Positions 1 through 9,056 of a DNA stretch of 64,000 nt are shown piece after piece. A model generated the notes under the pieces. That model had not been told where the DNA came from. It saw only the letters and a program-made list of their open reading frames with translations, and did no database searches. A program made the position numbers and the translations under genes. The stretch is from Amycolatopsis orientalis DSM 43388 (GTDB lineage Bacteria; Actinomycetota; Actinomycetes; Mycobacteriales; Pseudonocardiaceae). The first letter of the stretch is position 1. Each line of letters opens with the position of its first letter. The stretch covers positions 1 to 64,000 of the forward strand of contig NZ_ASXG01000077.1 in the NCBI RefSeq assembly GCF_000411975.1, read 5' to 3'.

Positions 1-41
1 ACAAGCACCCCCGCGCCGTGTTTTTGGCTTCGTATCGGGGG

Positions 42-138
42 CGGGGGAGGGGTGGGTGCCTGGGTTTGGTGGGTGCATCGGCTGCGGGGGAGGGGTGGGC
101 GCCTGGCTCTAGTGGGGTGCAGTGGCTGCGGTGGGGGC
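42..138. repeat. G-rich imperfect tandem repeat, ~43 bp period
   Basis: Two imperfect copies of a G-rich unit begin at about 42 and 85 and share the start CGGGGGAGGGGTGGG; a partial third copy follows. The runs of G could form a quadruplex on the plus strand. No gene is visible in positions 1-190 apart from this and the terminator that follows. Confidence 0.6.
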
Positions 139-185
139 GTGAAGGGCTCCTTGAGGGAATTAGATTCCTTCAAGGAGCCCTTCAC
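139..185 (-). terminator. Rho-independent-type hairpin downstream of the secreted-protein gene
   Basis: A nearly perfect inverted repeat with arms of about 22 nt (GTGAAGGGCTCCTTGA... paired with its complement ending at 185) and a very short loop lies just beyond the stop codon of the minus-strand gene at 191-841. Its position and strength indicate a terminator for that gene. Confidence 0.85.
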
Positions 186-190
186 GGCTT

Positions 191-841
191 TTACGGAGTC
201 GGGGAGCAGGCGGTGTGGCCTACGGTGACGGAGCCGGTTGCGCCTGAGGCGGGGGCGAAGTCGATGCGGAGCATGGTCAGGGTCATGCTTCCGTCGCCGG
301 GCATGGTTTGGATGTTGAAGACCGCGTTCGCCAGTAGCGTTCCGTCCGATTTCGTCAGCGGCTTGGTGTAGTTCGCGGGGATCGGGGACGGCAGGCCGCT
401 GATTCCGGTGAGGCCGCTGAGGGTCCAGTTCGCGTTGGTGCCGGCTTGGGTTGCCTTGCAGGTCACCGTGTACGACGAGATGCGGATTCGTTTTCCGCCT
501 GCGCTCACCAGGGCCGAGAGTTCGAAGTTGTTTCCGGCGGCGGTCGACGTCGTGGTGGTGACGTCGTTCGCCGGGTCGGTGACCTCCGTGGTGCACGAGG
601 ACGTGCCGCCGCCGAAGGTGACGCCGAGGCGGGACACGGGTGTCGCGGAGGCGCTGGTCGGGCCCTCCACGGCGCAGGGGGCCTGCGTCGGGATGGAGAT
701 CGCGGACCCGGCCTTCGTGAACGTCGCGTTGCCGAGGTCGGCGACTCCGGCCGGGGTGTCCGCGGCGGCGGTCCCGGCAGCGGAGAGCAAACCGGTGGCG
801 GCCAGTGCCGCGGTGGCCAGTGCGGCGCGCTTGATGATCAT
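191..841 (-). CDS. Secreted protein of unknown function
   Basis: This 216-residue protein starts with a classic Sec signal peptide: a basic start (MIIKRA), a hydrophobic core and an Ala-rich end with a likely AAA-DTP cleavage site near residue 27. The mature part is rich in Thr, Ser, Gly and Ala and has four scattered cysteines that could form two disulphides. It has no catalytic motif I recognise. It resembles small exported actinobacterial proteins predicted to be all-beta, possibly of the choice-of-anchor type, but I cannot assign a family. It stands alone, with a strong hairpin terminator after the stop. Confidence 0.8.
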   Translation of the reverse strand: MIIKRAALATAALAATGLLSAAGTAAADTPAGVADLGNATFTKAGSAISIPTQAPCAVEGPTSASATPVSRLGVTFGGGTSSCTTEVTDPANDVTTTTSTAAGNNFELSALVSAGGKRIRISSYTVTCKATQAGTNANWTLSGLTGISGLPSPIPANYTKPLTKSDGTLLANAVFNIQTMPGDGSMTLTMLRIDFAPASGATGSVTVGHTACSPTP

Positions 842-1095
842 GTTCGTCTCCTCGCTGCGGTAGCTGCCTCCACAGGACTATCCGCAGGTCCGAATCGCCC
901 GTTGCGTCCTCGGGCGGCGATCACCCGTCCGGGATCGCGGATCAACCCGTTCGTGGGCTGGCGGGGGCCGGGGGCAGCAGTGTCGCGTTCGTCACCGTTT
1001 CCGCAGGACAGCGGGTAAACGCGGGCCGCGGGGCAACCACTACCCTGAAGGGGGTAACCGACTGGCGAAGAGCGCCACGAGAGAGCGGAGCCGAC

Positions 1096-2139
1096 GTGTC
1101 TGTGTCTTCACCACCTCCGGGGGCGGCCCGGGATGGCGCTGTCGAGGACCTGCGCGCGACCGTCGGACTGCAGATCCAGGACGAGCCGCTGTTGCGCGCC
1201 ATCGCGGGCGGGCTGGCGGACGTCGAGACGATGCTGCGGGACGTCGTGAAGAGTGACGTGCCCGCGGTGCACGACGCGGCGTTGCACCTGGTCGAGGCGG
1301 GGGGCAAACGTTTTCGTCCGCTGTTCACGCTGCTGTCCGCGCAGTTCGGCCCCAAGCAGGGCGAGCAGGTGCTGATCGCGGCCGCGGCGGTCGAGCTGGT
1401 CCACCTGGCGACGCTGTACCACGACGACGTGATGGACGAGGCGACCATGCGGCGCGGCGCGGAGAGCGTCAACTCGCGCTGGGACAACACCGTCGCCATC
1501 CTCACCGGCGACTACCTCTTCGCGCACGCCTCCCGGCTCGTCGCCGACCTCGGCACGGACGCCGCGCGGATCATCGCCGAGACGTTCGGCGAGCTGGTCA
1601 GCGGCCAGATGCGGGAGACCGTGGGCCCGGGCCCCGGCGACGATCCGGTCGAGCACTACCTCACCGTCATCGCGCAGAAGACCGGGTCGCTGATCGCGAC
1701 GTCCGGGCGCTTCGGCGGCATGATGTCCGGCGCGGCCGAGGAGCACATCCAGGCGCTGCGCCGCTTCGGCGAGATCATCGGCGCGGCCTTCCAGATCTCC
1801 GACGACGTCATCGACATCGCGTCGCCCTCGGTCGAGCTGGGCAAGGCGCAGGGCACTGACCTGCGGGAAGGCGTCCGTACGCTGCCCATGCTGTACGCGC
1901 TGGCCGATCCGGACACCGACCCGCGGCTCGTCGAGCTGCTCGCCGGCCCGATCACCGACGACGCGCTGGTGGCCGAGGCGCTCGAGCTGCTGCGCCGTTC
2001 CAGCGGCCTCGAACGCGCGCGCGAAACTCTTTCCGACTACGCTTCCCGAGCACGTGCCGAGCTCGCCTCGCTGCCCGCTTCCCCTGCGCGCGACGCTTGC
2101 GAGTCGGTCGCCGACTACCTGGTCGCGCGAACGTTCTAA
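1096..2139 (+). CDS. grcC: Polyprenyl diphosphate synthase (GrcC type)
   Basis: This 347-residue trans-isoprenyl diphosphate synthase adds isopentenyl diphosphate units to an allylic primer to make a long all-trans chain, probably the menaquinone side chain. Both aspartate-rich metal-binding motifs are present: DDVMD near residues 110-114 and SDDVID near 235-240. The GGKRFRP substrate-binding motif lies near residues 69-75. The GTG start follows a purine-rich GAGAGCGGAG stretch. Length and motifs fit the GrcC/heptaprenyl synthase group, but chain length cannot be read from sequence. The next gene follows after 12 nt, so the two are probably cotranscribed. Confidence 0.92.
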   Translation: MSVSSPPPGAARDGAVEDLRATVGLQIQDEPLLRAIAGGLADVETMLRDVVKSDVPAVHDAALHLVEAGGKRFRPLFTLLSAQFGPKQGEQVLIAAAAVELVHLATLYHDDVMDEATMRRGAESVNSRWDNTVAILTGDYLFAHASRLVADLGTDAARIIAETFGELVSGQMRETVGPGPGDDPVEHYLTVIAQKTGSLIATSGRFGGMMSGAAEEHIQALRRFGEIIGAAFQISDDVIDIASPSVELGKAQGTDLREGVRTLPMLYALADPDTDPRLVELLAGPITDDALVAEALELLRRSSGLERARETLSDYASRARAELASLPASPARDACESVADYLVARTF

Positions 2140-2151
2140 AAGGGGCGGAAG

Positions 2152-3540
2152 ATGTCCATTTTCGGGCAGGTGTGGCTCTGGAGCCTGCTGGCCTTCGTTG
2201 TCGGCGCGGTCCTCGCCTGGCTGGTGCTGGCGCGTCCGGCGCGCAAGCGGGTAAGTGAACTGGAAACGGAACTGGCGAGCGCGCACGCCGACACGGCCCG
2301 CGCCGCGGCCAGCACGCCCGCGCGCACCGCGGTGCTGCCGCCCGCGGAGGACTGGACCAGAGACCGCCGCGAGCACGCGCCGACCGAAGTCATCCAGGCG
2401 ACGAGCGCGTTCGAGCCGGAGGCCGAGTACGACGCGGAGTACCGCACGGCTCCGGAACCGGCGGCCGCAGCGGACTCTTCGAAGCCGTCGGACGACGACG
2501 TCGACGAAGCGTTCGCGCAGGCCGAGGCCCGCGAACACCAAGCAGCGAACGGTCTTTTCGACAGCGCGCCCGCCGAGAGCGCCCCGGAGGAATCCGGCTC
2601 GGCCTACCGCACCGCGGCCACCGAGTACCTGCAGCCGGCCGACACCGGTTCGCACCGCATCGCCGAGCCGGCCGAGGACCACGACAGCGGCTACCACCGC
2701 GTCGCCGAACCAGCGGACGAGCACGACAGCGGGTACCACCGCCGTCCGGAGCCGGCCGACGTTCCCGAGGCGGACCGCGCCGAACCGGTCCGCCCCGCCG
2801 AGGAGGAGCCGGGACGGCACGTGGCCGAGCCCGCCGACGGCCTGTCCTCTTTGGAGCGACGGCTCGACCCGGCTCCGCTCGACAGCGCCGCTTCGAAGTC
2901 CGAGCCGGTCTCGCTGTTCCGTCCAGGCCCCGGCCGCGCGACCGAACCCGAGCCGGATTGGTTCAGTCAGCCGGGCACCGCGCAGCGGTCGCCGTTCGAG
3001 GAACCCGCCGAGCCGGCCGAATCGTCCGTCGGGCACCTCGAAGAGGAGTCGACGACCGATCACCTGATCCCGAGCCCCGAGCCCGCCGCCGCTCCGTCCA
3101 CAGAGGACGTCCCGGAAAGCAGCCAGGGCCTGCCGAAGCGGCAGCGTCGCGAAGCCCCGCGCGGCGGGTTCGACCCGCCGCGGCCGATCCAGCCGTCGAT
3201 GCGCCCGGTCGAGCGCCGCGAACCGGACCTCGCCGGGGGCCACAGCGGTTCGCTGTTCGAGCCGTCCGTGCAGCCGAATCAGGCCGCGATGGCCGCTCCG
3301 GAACCGCCGCCGGCGCGGCAGACCGCGGACGACGCGGTACCGCCGGGGCCGTTCGGTCCGGGGTCGGCGATGCCGCGGCCGGGTGGCGGCCGACCGGCGG
3401 AGGGCTTCTCGGTCAAGGCGAGCGTGACGGCGTTGCGGTATTGCACGGAGGATTCGCCGCAGTTCCCGAAGATGGTGGCTGAGGTGTGGTTCCGCAGCGC
3501 CGCCGACGCTGAGCGGGTCGGCTTCCGGCCCCTGCACTGA
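2152..3540 (+). CDS. Membrane-anchored protein with acidic/Pro-rich linker and C-terminal 'sunset'-like domain
   Basis: The 462-residue protein has one transmembrane helix at residues 5-27, then a long low-complexity region rich in Glu, Pro, Ala and Ser. Within it a short motif recurs (variants of DSGYHRVAEPADEH). The last 65 residues form a small conserved-looking domain: a GPxGPGSAMP lead, then FSVKASVTALRYCTEDSPQF and an AEVWFRSAADAERVGF end. This pattern resembles the 'sunset' domain found at the C-terminus of some actinobacterial membrane-associated proteins; that assignment comes from memory of the motif. A good Shine-Dalgarno (AAGGGGCGGAAG) precedes the ATG. Function is unknown. Confidence 0.8.
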   Translation: MSIFGQVWLWSLLAFVVGAVLAWLVLARPARKRVSELETELASAHADTARAAASTPARTAVLPPAEDWTRDRREHAPTEVIQATSAFEPEAEYDAEYRTAPEPAAAADSSKPSDDDVDEAFAQAEAREHQAANGLFDSAPAESAPEESGSAYRTAATEYLQPADTGSHRIAEPAEDHDSGYHRVAEPADEHDSGYHRRPEPADVPEADRAEPVRPAEEEPGRHVAEPADGLSSLERRLDPAPLDSAASKSEPVSLFRPGPGRATEPEPDWFSQPGTAQRSPFEEPAEPAESSVGHLEEESTTDHLIPSPEPAAAPSTEDVPESSQGLPKRQRREAPRGGFDPPRPIQPSMRPVERREPDLAGGHSGSLFEPSVQPNQAAMAAPEPPPARQTADDAVPPGPFGPGSAMPRPGGGRPAEGFSVKASVTALRYCTEDSPQFPKMVAEVWFRSAADAERVGFRPLH

Positions 3541-3604
3541 GTCCACTTACGACAAAGGCCGCCATCCCCGGGTTCGGGGGTGGCGGCCTTTGTCGTAAGT
3601 GGAC
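3541..3604. terminator. Bidirectional 29-bp-stem terminator
   Basis: A 29-bp stem with a single T/G wobble and a 6-nt loop fills the gap between two convergent genes, the plus-strand gene ending at 3540 and korB ending at 3604. The last bases of the right arm overlap the korB stop codon. It must serve both strands. Confidence 0.92.
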
Positions 3605-4668
3605 TAAACGACGGTCCAGGTGTCCTTGCCGCGCAACAGTCCCTGCAGGTCCGGTTTCCGCGCCTCACGCGCTTGCTCGACCTGAGCGCGCGCCGCGTCG
3701 TCGTAGGTGGGGCGTTCGACTTGGCGGAGGATGCCGGTGGGGACGTGGTTGAGGTTCTGGTCGCCGAGGCGGGACAGCGCGAAGGCGTACGACGTGTCGG
3801 CGATGGTGGGGTCGTGGACGACGAGGTTGTCTTCGCCGATTTCGGCGACCTTGCCGACGTCGAGGCCGCCCCAGTCGCCGCGGCGGACGCCGTATTCGCC
3901 TTCGGGGCCGAAGCGGATCGGTTCGCCGGCGCGGAGCGGGATGAGCCGGGAGGCGGCTTCGTCTTTGTCTTTGAGGACGTCGAAGGCGCCGTCGTTGAAG
4001 ATGGGGCAGTTCTGGTAGATCTCGACCAGTGCGGAGCCGCGGTGTTTCGCGGCGGCTTCGAGGACTTCGGTGAGGCCTTTGCGGTCGGAGTCGAGCGCGC
4101 GGCCGACGAACGAGGCTTCCGCGCCGATGGCCAGCGACAGCGGGTTGAACGGGGTGTCCAGCGAGCCCATCGGGGTGGATTTGGTGACCATGCCCTGGTC
4201 GGAGGTGGGCGAGTACTGGCCCTTGGTGAGCCCGTAGATCCGGTTGTTGAACAGCAGGATTTTGATGTTCACGTTGCGCCGCAAGGCGTGGATCAGGTGG
4301 TTGCCGCCGATGGACAGGGCGTCGCCGTCGCCGGTGACGACCCATACCGACAGGTCCGGGCGGGTGGTGGCGAGCCCGGTCGCGATCGACGGCGCGCGGC
4401 CGTGGATCGAGTGCATGCCGTAGGTGTTGAGGTAGTACGGGAACCGCGAGGAGCAGCCGATGCCGGAGATGAAGACGATGTTCTCGCGTTTGAGCCCGAG
4501 GGTCGGCAGGAAGGACTGCACGGCGTTGAGCACGACGTAGTCGCCGCAGCCGGGGCACCAGCGGACTTCCTGGTCGGACTTGTAGTCCTTGGCCTTCTGC
4601 GGTTCGTCGGTGGTCGGCACCAGGTCGATGCCGCCGAGCTGCGGCAGCCCGAGATCGATGGCGGTCAC
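3604..4668 (-). CDS. korB: 2-oxoacid:ferredoxin oxidoreductase, beta subunit (KorB)
   Basis: The 354-residue thiamine-diphosphate subunit of 2-oxoglutarate:ferredoxin oxidoreductase makes succinyl-CoA, CO2 and reduced ferredoxin with KorA. The TPP-binding signature GDGDALSIGGN is at residues 113-123, and a WCPGCGDY motif at 37-44 supplies cluster-ligand cysteines; a further GIGCSSR follows near 72. The GTG start at 4668 overlaps the TGA stop of korA (GTGA), which indicates translational coupling. An in-frame upstream extension over korA is a shadow. Family knowledge says actinobacterial KorAB works without a separate ferredoxin-type subunit, and none is encoded here. Confidence 0.95.
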   Translation of the reverse strand: MTAIDLGLPQLGGIDLVPTTDEPQKAKDYKSDQEVRWCPGCGDYVVLNAVQSFLPTLGLKRENIVFISGIGCSSRFPYYLNTYGMHSIHGRAPSIATGLATTRPDLSVWVVTGDGDALSIGGNHLIHALRRNVNIKILLFNNRIYGLTKGQYSPTSDQGMVTKSTPMGSLDTPFNPLSLAIGAEASFVGRALDSDRKGLTEVLEAAAKHRGSALVEIYQNCPIFNDGAFDVLKDKDEAASRLIPLRAGEPIRFGPEGEYGVRRGDWGGLDVGKVAEIGEDNLVVHDPTIADTSYAFALSRLGDQNLNHVPTGILRQVERPTYDDAARAQVEQAREARKPDLQGLLRGKDTWTVV

Positions 4669-6593
4669 TTGACGCCCTCCGGAACGAGGTTGGCGATGAT
4701 GTCGGCGAACACGTTCTGCAGTTCCTCGGCCTTGAACGGCAGGCCGGCGACCTTGGTGTGGGAGTGCACGTCGACCAGGTACTTCGCCCGCAGCAGCAGC
4801 GCGAGCTGGCCCAGGTTCATCTCGGGGACCACGACCCGGTCGTAGCGGGCCAGCACGTCGCCGAGGTTGCGCGGCAGCGGGTTGAGGTGGCGCAGGTGCG
4901 CTTGCGCGATCGGCATGCCGAGCTTGCGGACGCGGCGGCAGGCCGCGCCGATCGGGCCGTAGGACGAGCCCCAGCCCAGCGCGAGCACGCGGGCTTCGCA
5001 GGAGGGGTCGTCGACCTGCAGGTCCGGCACGTCGATGCCGTCGATCTTGGCCTGGCGCAGCCGCACCATCTTGTCGTGGTTGTCCGGGTCGTAGGAGATG
5101 TGGCCGGTGCCGTCGGCCTTCTCCAGCCCGCCGATGCGGTGCTGCAGTCCGGGAGTGCCGGGGATGGCCCACGCCCGGGCGAGGGTCTCCGGGTCGCGCA
5201 CATACGGCCAGAACTCGCCGGATCCGTTGCCGGAGTTGGGTTCGGACGCGAATTCCACGCGCAGGTCCGGCAGGTCCTCGACGTTCGGGATCAGCCACGG
5301 TTCGGAGCCGTTGGCGATCGCGCCGTCGGACAGCAGCAGCACCGGCGTGCGGTACTTGAGCGCGATCCGGGTGGCCTCGATCGCGGCGTCGAAGCAGTCG
5401 GCGGGCGAGAGCGGCGCGACGATCGGGACCGGCGATTCGCCGTTGCGGCCGAACATCGCCTGCAGCAGGTCGGCCTGTTCGGTCTTGGTCGGCAGGCCGG
5501 TGGACGGGCCGCCGCGCTGCACGTCGACGATCACCAGCGGCAGTTCGGTCATCACGCCGAGGCCGATGGTCTCGGACTTGAGCGCGACGCCCGGGCCGGA
5601 GGTGGAGGTGATGCCCAGCGCCCCGCCGTAGGAGGCGCCGAGCGCGGCGCCGATGCCGGCGATCTCGTCCTCGGCCTGGAAGGTGACGATGCCGAAGTTC
5701 TTGTGCTTGGACAGTTCGTGCAGCACGTCCGAGGCCGGGGTGATCGGGTAGGTGCCGAGCAGGATCTGCAGCCCGGACTGCTGTCCGGCGGCGATGATCC
5801 CGTACGCCAGCGCGGTGTTGCCGGTGATCTGCCGGTAGGTGCCCTTGTCCAGCTTCGCGGGCGCGACCTCGAAGGTGGTCGCGAACGATTCGGTGGTCTC
5901 GCCGTAGTTCCAGCCCGCCCGGAAGGCCAGGATGTTGGCCTCGGCGATGTCGGGCTTCTTCGCGAACTTCTCGCGCAGGAACCGCTCGGTGCCCTCGGTC
6001 GGCCGGTGGTACATCCACGACAGCAGGCCGAGCGCGAACATGTTCTTGCAGCGTTCGGCGTCCTTCTTGCCGAGGCCGGTGTCGGCCAGCGCGCCCTGGG
6101 TCAGGCTCGACATGGCGACCCGGTGCACCTGGAACGCCGACAGCGAATCGTCGTCGAGCGGGTCGGTCTCGTAGCCGACCTTCACCAGGTTCCGCTTGGT
6201 GAACTCGTCGGTGTTGAGGATGATCGTCCCGCCCTGGGGGACGTCGCGCAGGTTCGCCTTGAGCGCGGCGGGGTTCATCGCGACGAGCACGTCCGGCCGG
6301 TCGCCCGGGGTGAGGATGTCGTAGTCGGCGAAATGCACCTGGAAGGACGAGACGCCGGGGATCGTGCCCTGGGGCGCCCGGATCTCGGCGGGGAAGTTGG
6401 GCATCGTCGACAGGTCGTTCCCGAACGCCGCGGCCTCCGAGGTGAACCGGTCGCCGGTCAGCTGCATCCCGTCGCCCGAGTCGCCGGCAAACCGGATGAC
6501 CACCCGGTCCAGCTTGTTCACCTCGGTGGAGCGGGAAGCGGTCAGCGCGCCTTGCCCGTTGCCGGCCGCGCTGCCGTTCGCACTGGTGCTCAT
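4665..6593 (-). CDS. korA: 2-oxoacid:ferredoxin oxidoreductase, fused gamma-alpha subunit (KorA)
   Basis: This 642-residue protein joins an N-terminal gamma domain (RFAGDSGDGMQLTGDRF near residues 34-50) to the alpha domains that bind the pyrimidine part of TPP and CoA (PTKTEQADL and GITSTSGPG motifs). With KorB it forms the 2-oxoglutarate synthase that can replace the 2-oxoglutarate dehydrogenase step of the TCA cycle. The N-terminus starts with a Ser/Gly/Ala-rich linker of about 25 residues. It is the first gene of the pair; the 286-bp region upstream (6594-6879) has no gene and should hold the promoter. Confidence 0.95.
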   Translation of the reverse strand: MSTSANGSAAGNGQGALTASRSTEVNKLDRVVIRFAGDSGDGMQLTGDRFTSEAAAFGNDLSTMPNFPAEIRAPQGTIPGVSSFQVHFADYDILTPGDRPDVLVAMNPAALKANLRDVPQGGTIILNTDEFTKRNLVKVGYETDPLDDDSLSAFQVHRVAMSSLTQGALADTGLGKKDAERCKNMFALGLLSWMYHRPTEGTERFLREKFAKKPDIAEANILAFRAGWNYGETTESFATTFEVAPAKLDKGTYRQITGNTALAYGIIAAGQQSGLQILLGTYPITPASDVLHELSKHKNFGIVTFQAEDEIAGIGAALGASYGGALGITSTSGPGVALKSETIGLGVMTELPLVIVDVQRGGPSTGLPTKTEQADLLQAMFGRNGESPVPIVAPLSPADCFDAAIEATRIALKYRTPVLLLSDGAIANGSEPWLIPNVEDLPDLRVEFASEPNSGNGSGEFWPYVRDPETLARAWAIPGTPGLQHRIGGLEKADGTGHISYDPDNHDKMVRLRQAKIDGIDVPDLQVDDPSCEARVLALGWGSSYGPIGAACRRVRKLGMPIAQAHLRHLNPLPRNLGDVLARYDRVVVPEMNLGQLALLLRAKYLVDVHSHTKVAGLPFKAEELQNVFADIIANLVPEGVK

Positions 6594-6879
6594 GGGTCAG
6601 GGAATCCCTCTCTCCCGGCGTGCTGCGGGCCAGGGTCGGCTCCCCGGGGAGCCCGCCGAGGCCTGCTTCCGAGGTTACTCGCCGCGCCCCTGGCCGCGGC
6701 CCGAGTGCGGTCAAGTGTGGGGTACGCAGACCGAATGCCCGCCGGGGTGCCCTCGATCGTAGGGCGAATCCGGCCGCGGTCCGGAGTGACGCGCGTCTCT
6801 TGCCGCCCGCGCGGCACTGACCAGCAGTTTGCTCCAGGTTGAGGGTTCCCGGAATGTGGGAATTTGTGCGCGGTCCGGT

Positions 6880-7641
6880 TCAGCGGCCGCTGATGCGCGC
6901 CTTCATCGCCGCCAGCCGCTCGGCGAATGCCGGTGCGGCCAGCGATTCCAGCTGCGGGGTGAGTTCGGCGTCGACCGCCGCGGCGTGTTCGGTCAGCGCG
7001 CTCGTCTGCCGCATGGTCCGCTTGGTGGACAGCACGACCTCGCGCGGAGCGGCGACCGTCGGGGCGGCGAGGTCGCGCGCGGCCTGGACCAGTGCGTCGT
7101 GGCCGCCGTCCACCAAACGCAGGGCGAACCCCGCCTGTACTGCGGCTTCCGCGGTAAGGGTTTCGCCGAACAGCGCCATCGCGGAGGCCTGCTGCGGACC
7201 GAGGATCCGTTGCGACATCCAGGTCATGCCGCCGCCGGGGTGCAGGCCGAGTTCGAGGAACCGCGGGATGAACTTGGCGTGCGGTCCCACGAGCCGGACG
7301 TCGGCGGCCAGCGCAAGGTTCAGACCAGCGCCGACGGCGGCCCCGCCGACCGCGGCGATCGTCGGCAGGCGGCAGCCCGCGACCGCTAGGAAGCCCGCGT
7401 ACACCGAACGCAGTCCTTCGGCGTCGGCCTTCCCGAGTGCGGTGAGGTCCGCGCCCGCGCAGAAGGCCGGCGGGGCGCCAGTAACGATCACGGCGTGCAC
7501 GCTCTCGTCGGCTTCGGCGCGCGCGACCGCCGCGGCCAGCTCGGCGGAGAGGTCGAGGGTGAGCGCGTTGCGGCTTTTCGGGGCGTCGACGGTGAGCAGC
7601 GCGACGCCTTGGTCGTGCTCGCTGTGGATGCGGTCGGTCAT
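6880..7641 (-). CDS. Enoyl-CoA hydratase/isomerase family protein
   Basis: The 253-residue crotonase-fold protein has the two backbone regions that form the oxyanion hole (AFCAGADL near residues 60-67 and GGAAVGAGLNLALAADV near 98-114). A Glu follows in FLELGLHPGGGMTW, where family members carry one catalytic carboxylate. This suggests a hydratase or isomerase acting on an acyl-CoA, but the substrate cannot be named. It stands alone on the minus strand between the kor promoter region and the AsnC regulator gene. Confidence 0.9.
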   Translation of the reverse strand: MTDRIHSEHDQGVALLTVDAPKSRNALTLDLSAELAAAVARAEADESVHAVIVTGAPPAFCAGADLTALGKADAEGLRSVYAGFLAVAGCRLPTIAAVGGAAVGAGLNLALAADVRLVGPHAKFIPRFLELGLHPGGGMTWMSQRILGPQQASAMALFGETLTAEAAVQAGFALRLVDGGHDALVQAARDLAAPTVAAPREVVLSTKRTMRQTSALTEHAAAVDAELTPQLESLAAPAFAERLAAMKARISGR

Positions 7642-7691
7642 GGCCCGAGCATCTCAGGCCCGGGTACGCCGCCGCTGGTTAGCACCGTCAC

Positions 7692-8141
7692 TTACGAGGG
7701 CGTCGGCGGGCGTTCCAACAGCCGGGAGAGCACGACCGTGGACACCGTGCGGTCGATGATTTCCAGCCCGCGCAGCCGTTCCAGCGCGGTCTCCAGGTGG
7801 TGGATGTCGGAGGCGCGCAGGTGCACGATCGCGTCCGCCGCGCCGGACACCGTGTACGCGGCGACGACCTCGGTCAGCGGTTCGAGCCGGGCGCGGATCC
7901 GGCCGGGCGTGACGTTGCCCTGGCAGTGGACCTCGACGAAGGCTTCGGTGCCCCAGCCGAGCGCCTCCGGGTCGACGACCGCGGTGAAGCCGCGCAGCAC
8001 GCCTGTTTCCAGCAGCCGGTCCACGCGTCGTTTCACCGCCGGGGCGGACAGCCCGACCACCTTGCCGATCTCCGCGTAGCTGGAACGGGCGTTGGCCACC
8101 AGGCAGGAAACGATTCGCTGGTCGATGGTGTTCACACGCAA
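7692..8141 (-). CDS. Lrp/AsnC family transcriptional regulator
   Basis: The 149-residue protein has an N-terminal winged helix-turn-helix (ARSSYAEIGKVVGLSAPAVKRRVDRL) and a C-terminal RAM/ligand-binding domain of the Lrp family. The start is unsure: TTG at 8141 or, two codons in, GTG at 8135; no clear Shine-Dalgarno precedes either. It is divergent from the dimethylargininase gene with only 68 bp between them. An AsnC regulator next to arginine-related genes is a known actinobacterial arrangement (Rv2324 next to Rv2323c in M. tuberculosis), so it probably controls the neighbour in response to an amino acid. Confidence 0.9.
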   Translation of the reverse strand: MRVNTIDQRIVSCLVANARSSYAEIGKVVGLSAPAVKRRVDRLLETGVLRGFTAVVDPEALGWGTEAFVEVHCQGNVTPGRIRARLEPLTEVVAAYTVSGAADAIVHLRASDIHHLETALERLRGLEIIDRTVSTVVLSRLLERPPTPS

Positions 8142-8187
8142 TGTTTAGCACGCAGGTGCGCAGTGAACAGCGATTGATTGCGAGATT

Positions 8188-8197
8188 AGGTCGACCT
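8188..8197. promoter_or_regulatory. Palindrome between AsnC regulator and ddaH
   Basis: AGGTCGACCT is a perfect 10-bp palindrome within TTAGGTCGACCTTA in the 68-bp divergent gap. It lies about 13 bp before the ddaH start and is a plausible AsnC-type operator. This is an inference from position and symmetry only. Confidence 0.4.
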
Positions 8198-8209
8198 TAG
8201 CCTGGTTGC

Positions 8210-9055
8210 ATGCAGGGAGAGGTTGTGCCGCCGCGGGTGCCGACGCCCCGCCGTTACCTGATGTGCCCGCCCCGTTATTTCGCCGTCGACTACGCGATCA
8301 ACCCCTGGATGGACCCCTCGAAGCCGGTCAGCGCGGACGTCGCCGTCGCGCAGTGGACCGAGCTGCGCGACACCTACCGCCGCCTCGGCCACACCGTCGA
8401 GGAAATCGACCCGCAACCCGGCCTGCCGGACATGGTGTTCGCGGCCAACTCGGGCACCGTCGTGGACGGGCGCGTGCTCGGCTCCCGGTTCCGCGCCCCG
8501 CAGCGCGCCGCCGAGGCGGAGCACTTCCGCCGCTGGTTCCTCGAACACGGCTACCGCGACCTGACCATGCCGGAGAAGATCAACGAGGCCGAGGGCGATT
8601 TCGCCTGGACCGGACGGCTGCTGCTGGCCGGCACCGGCTTCCGCACCGACCCGGCCGCGCACGCCGAGGCGCAGGAGGTGCTCGGGGTCCCGGTCGTGTC
8701 GCTGCGGCTGATCGACCCGCGCTACTACCACCTCGACACCGCGCTGTTCGTGCTGGCCGAGGCGACCGACACGACGGCCGCGCAGATCGTCTACTACCCG
8801 GACGCGTTCTCGCCGGGATCGCAGCGCGTGCTGCGCCGGATGTTCCCCGACGCCGTCCTCGCCACCGCGGCCGATGCGGAGTGCTTCGGGCTGAACGGGG
8901 TGTCCGACGGCCGCAATGTCGTGCTGCCGGTCGAAGCGACGGACCTGGGCGCACGGCTGGCCGAGCGCGGGTATGAGCCGGTGTACGTGGACATCTCGGA
9001 GCTGCGGAAGGCCGGCGGCGGGCCGAAGTGCTGCACGCTGGAGATCCGCAAGTAG
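8210..9055 (+). CDS. ddaH: Dimethylargininase / amidinotransferase-fold hydrolase
   Basis: The 281-residue protein belongs to the guanidino-modifying superfamily that hydrolyses N-omega-methylated arginines to citrulline and methylamines. It shows the PDMVFAANSG motif near residues 67-76, a YYHLDTAL segment with the catalytic His near 177, and the catalytic Cys in a GGGPKCCTLEIRK end. The ATG at 8210 has no Shine-Dalgarno; a GTG at 8225 sits close behind GGGAGAGG and may be the true start. In actinobacteria this gene often sits beside an AsnC regulator, as here, and an ornithine aminotransferase, which is not present in this window. Arginine deiminase is a less likely alternative given the length. 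Confidence 0.88.
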   Translation: MQGEVVPPRVPTPRRYLMCPPRYFAVDYAINPWMDPSKPVSADVAVAQWTELRDTYRRLGHTVEEIDPQPGLPDMVFAANSGTVVDGRVLGSRFRAPQRAAEAEHFRRWFLEHGYRDLTMPEKINEAEGDFAWTGRLLLAGTGFRTDPAAHAEAQEVLGVPVVSLRLIDPRYYHLDTALFVLAEATDTTAAQIVYYPDAFSPGSQRVLRRMFPDAVLATAADAECFGLNGVSDGRNVVLPVEATDLGARLAERGYEPVYVDISELRKAGGGPKCCTLEIRK

Positions 9056-9056
9056 G

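Noticed and set aside
1108..3546. Very long minus-strand open frame (812 codons) opposite the polyprenyl synthase and the anchored protein
   Set aside because: It spans two well-supported plus-strand genes and has Arg/Gly-rich composition typical of antisense frames in high-GC DNA; no family motif is present.
4758..6842. 694-codon plus-strand open frame opposite korA
   Set aside because: Antisense shadow of a conserved gene; low-complexity translation and no ribosome site.
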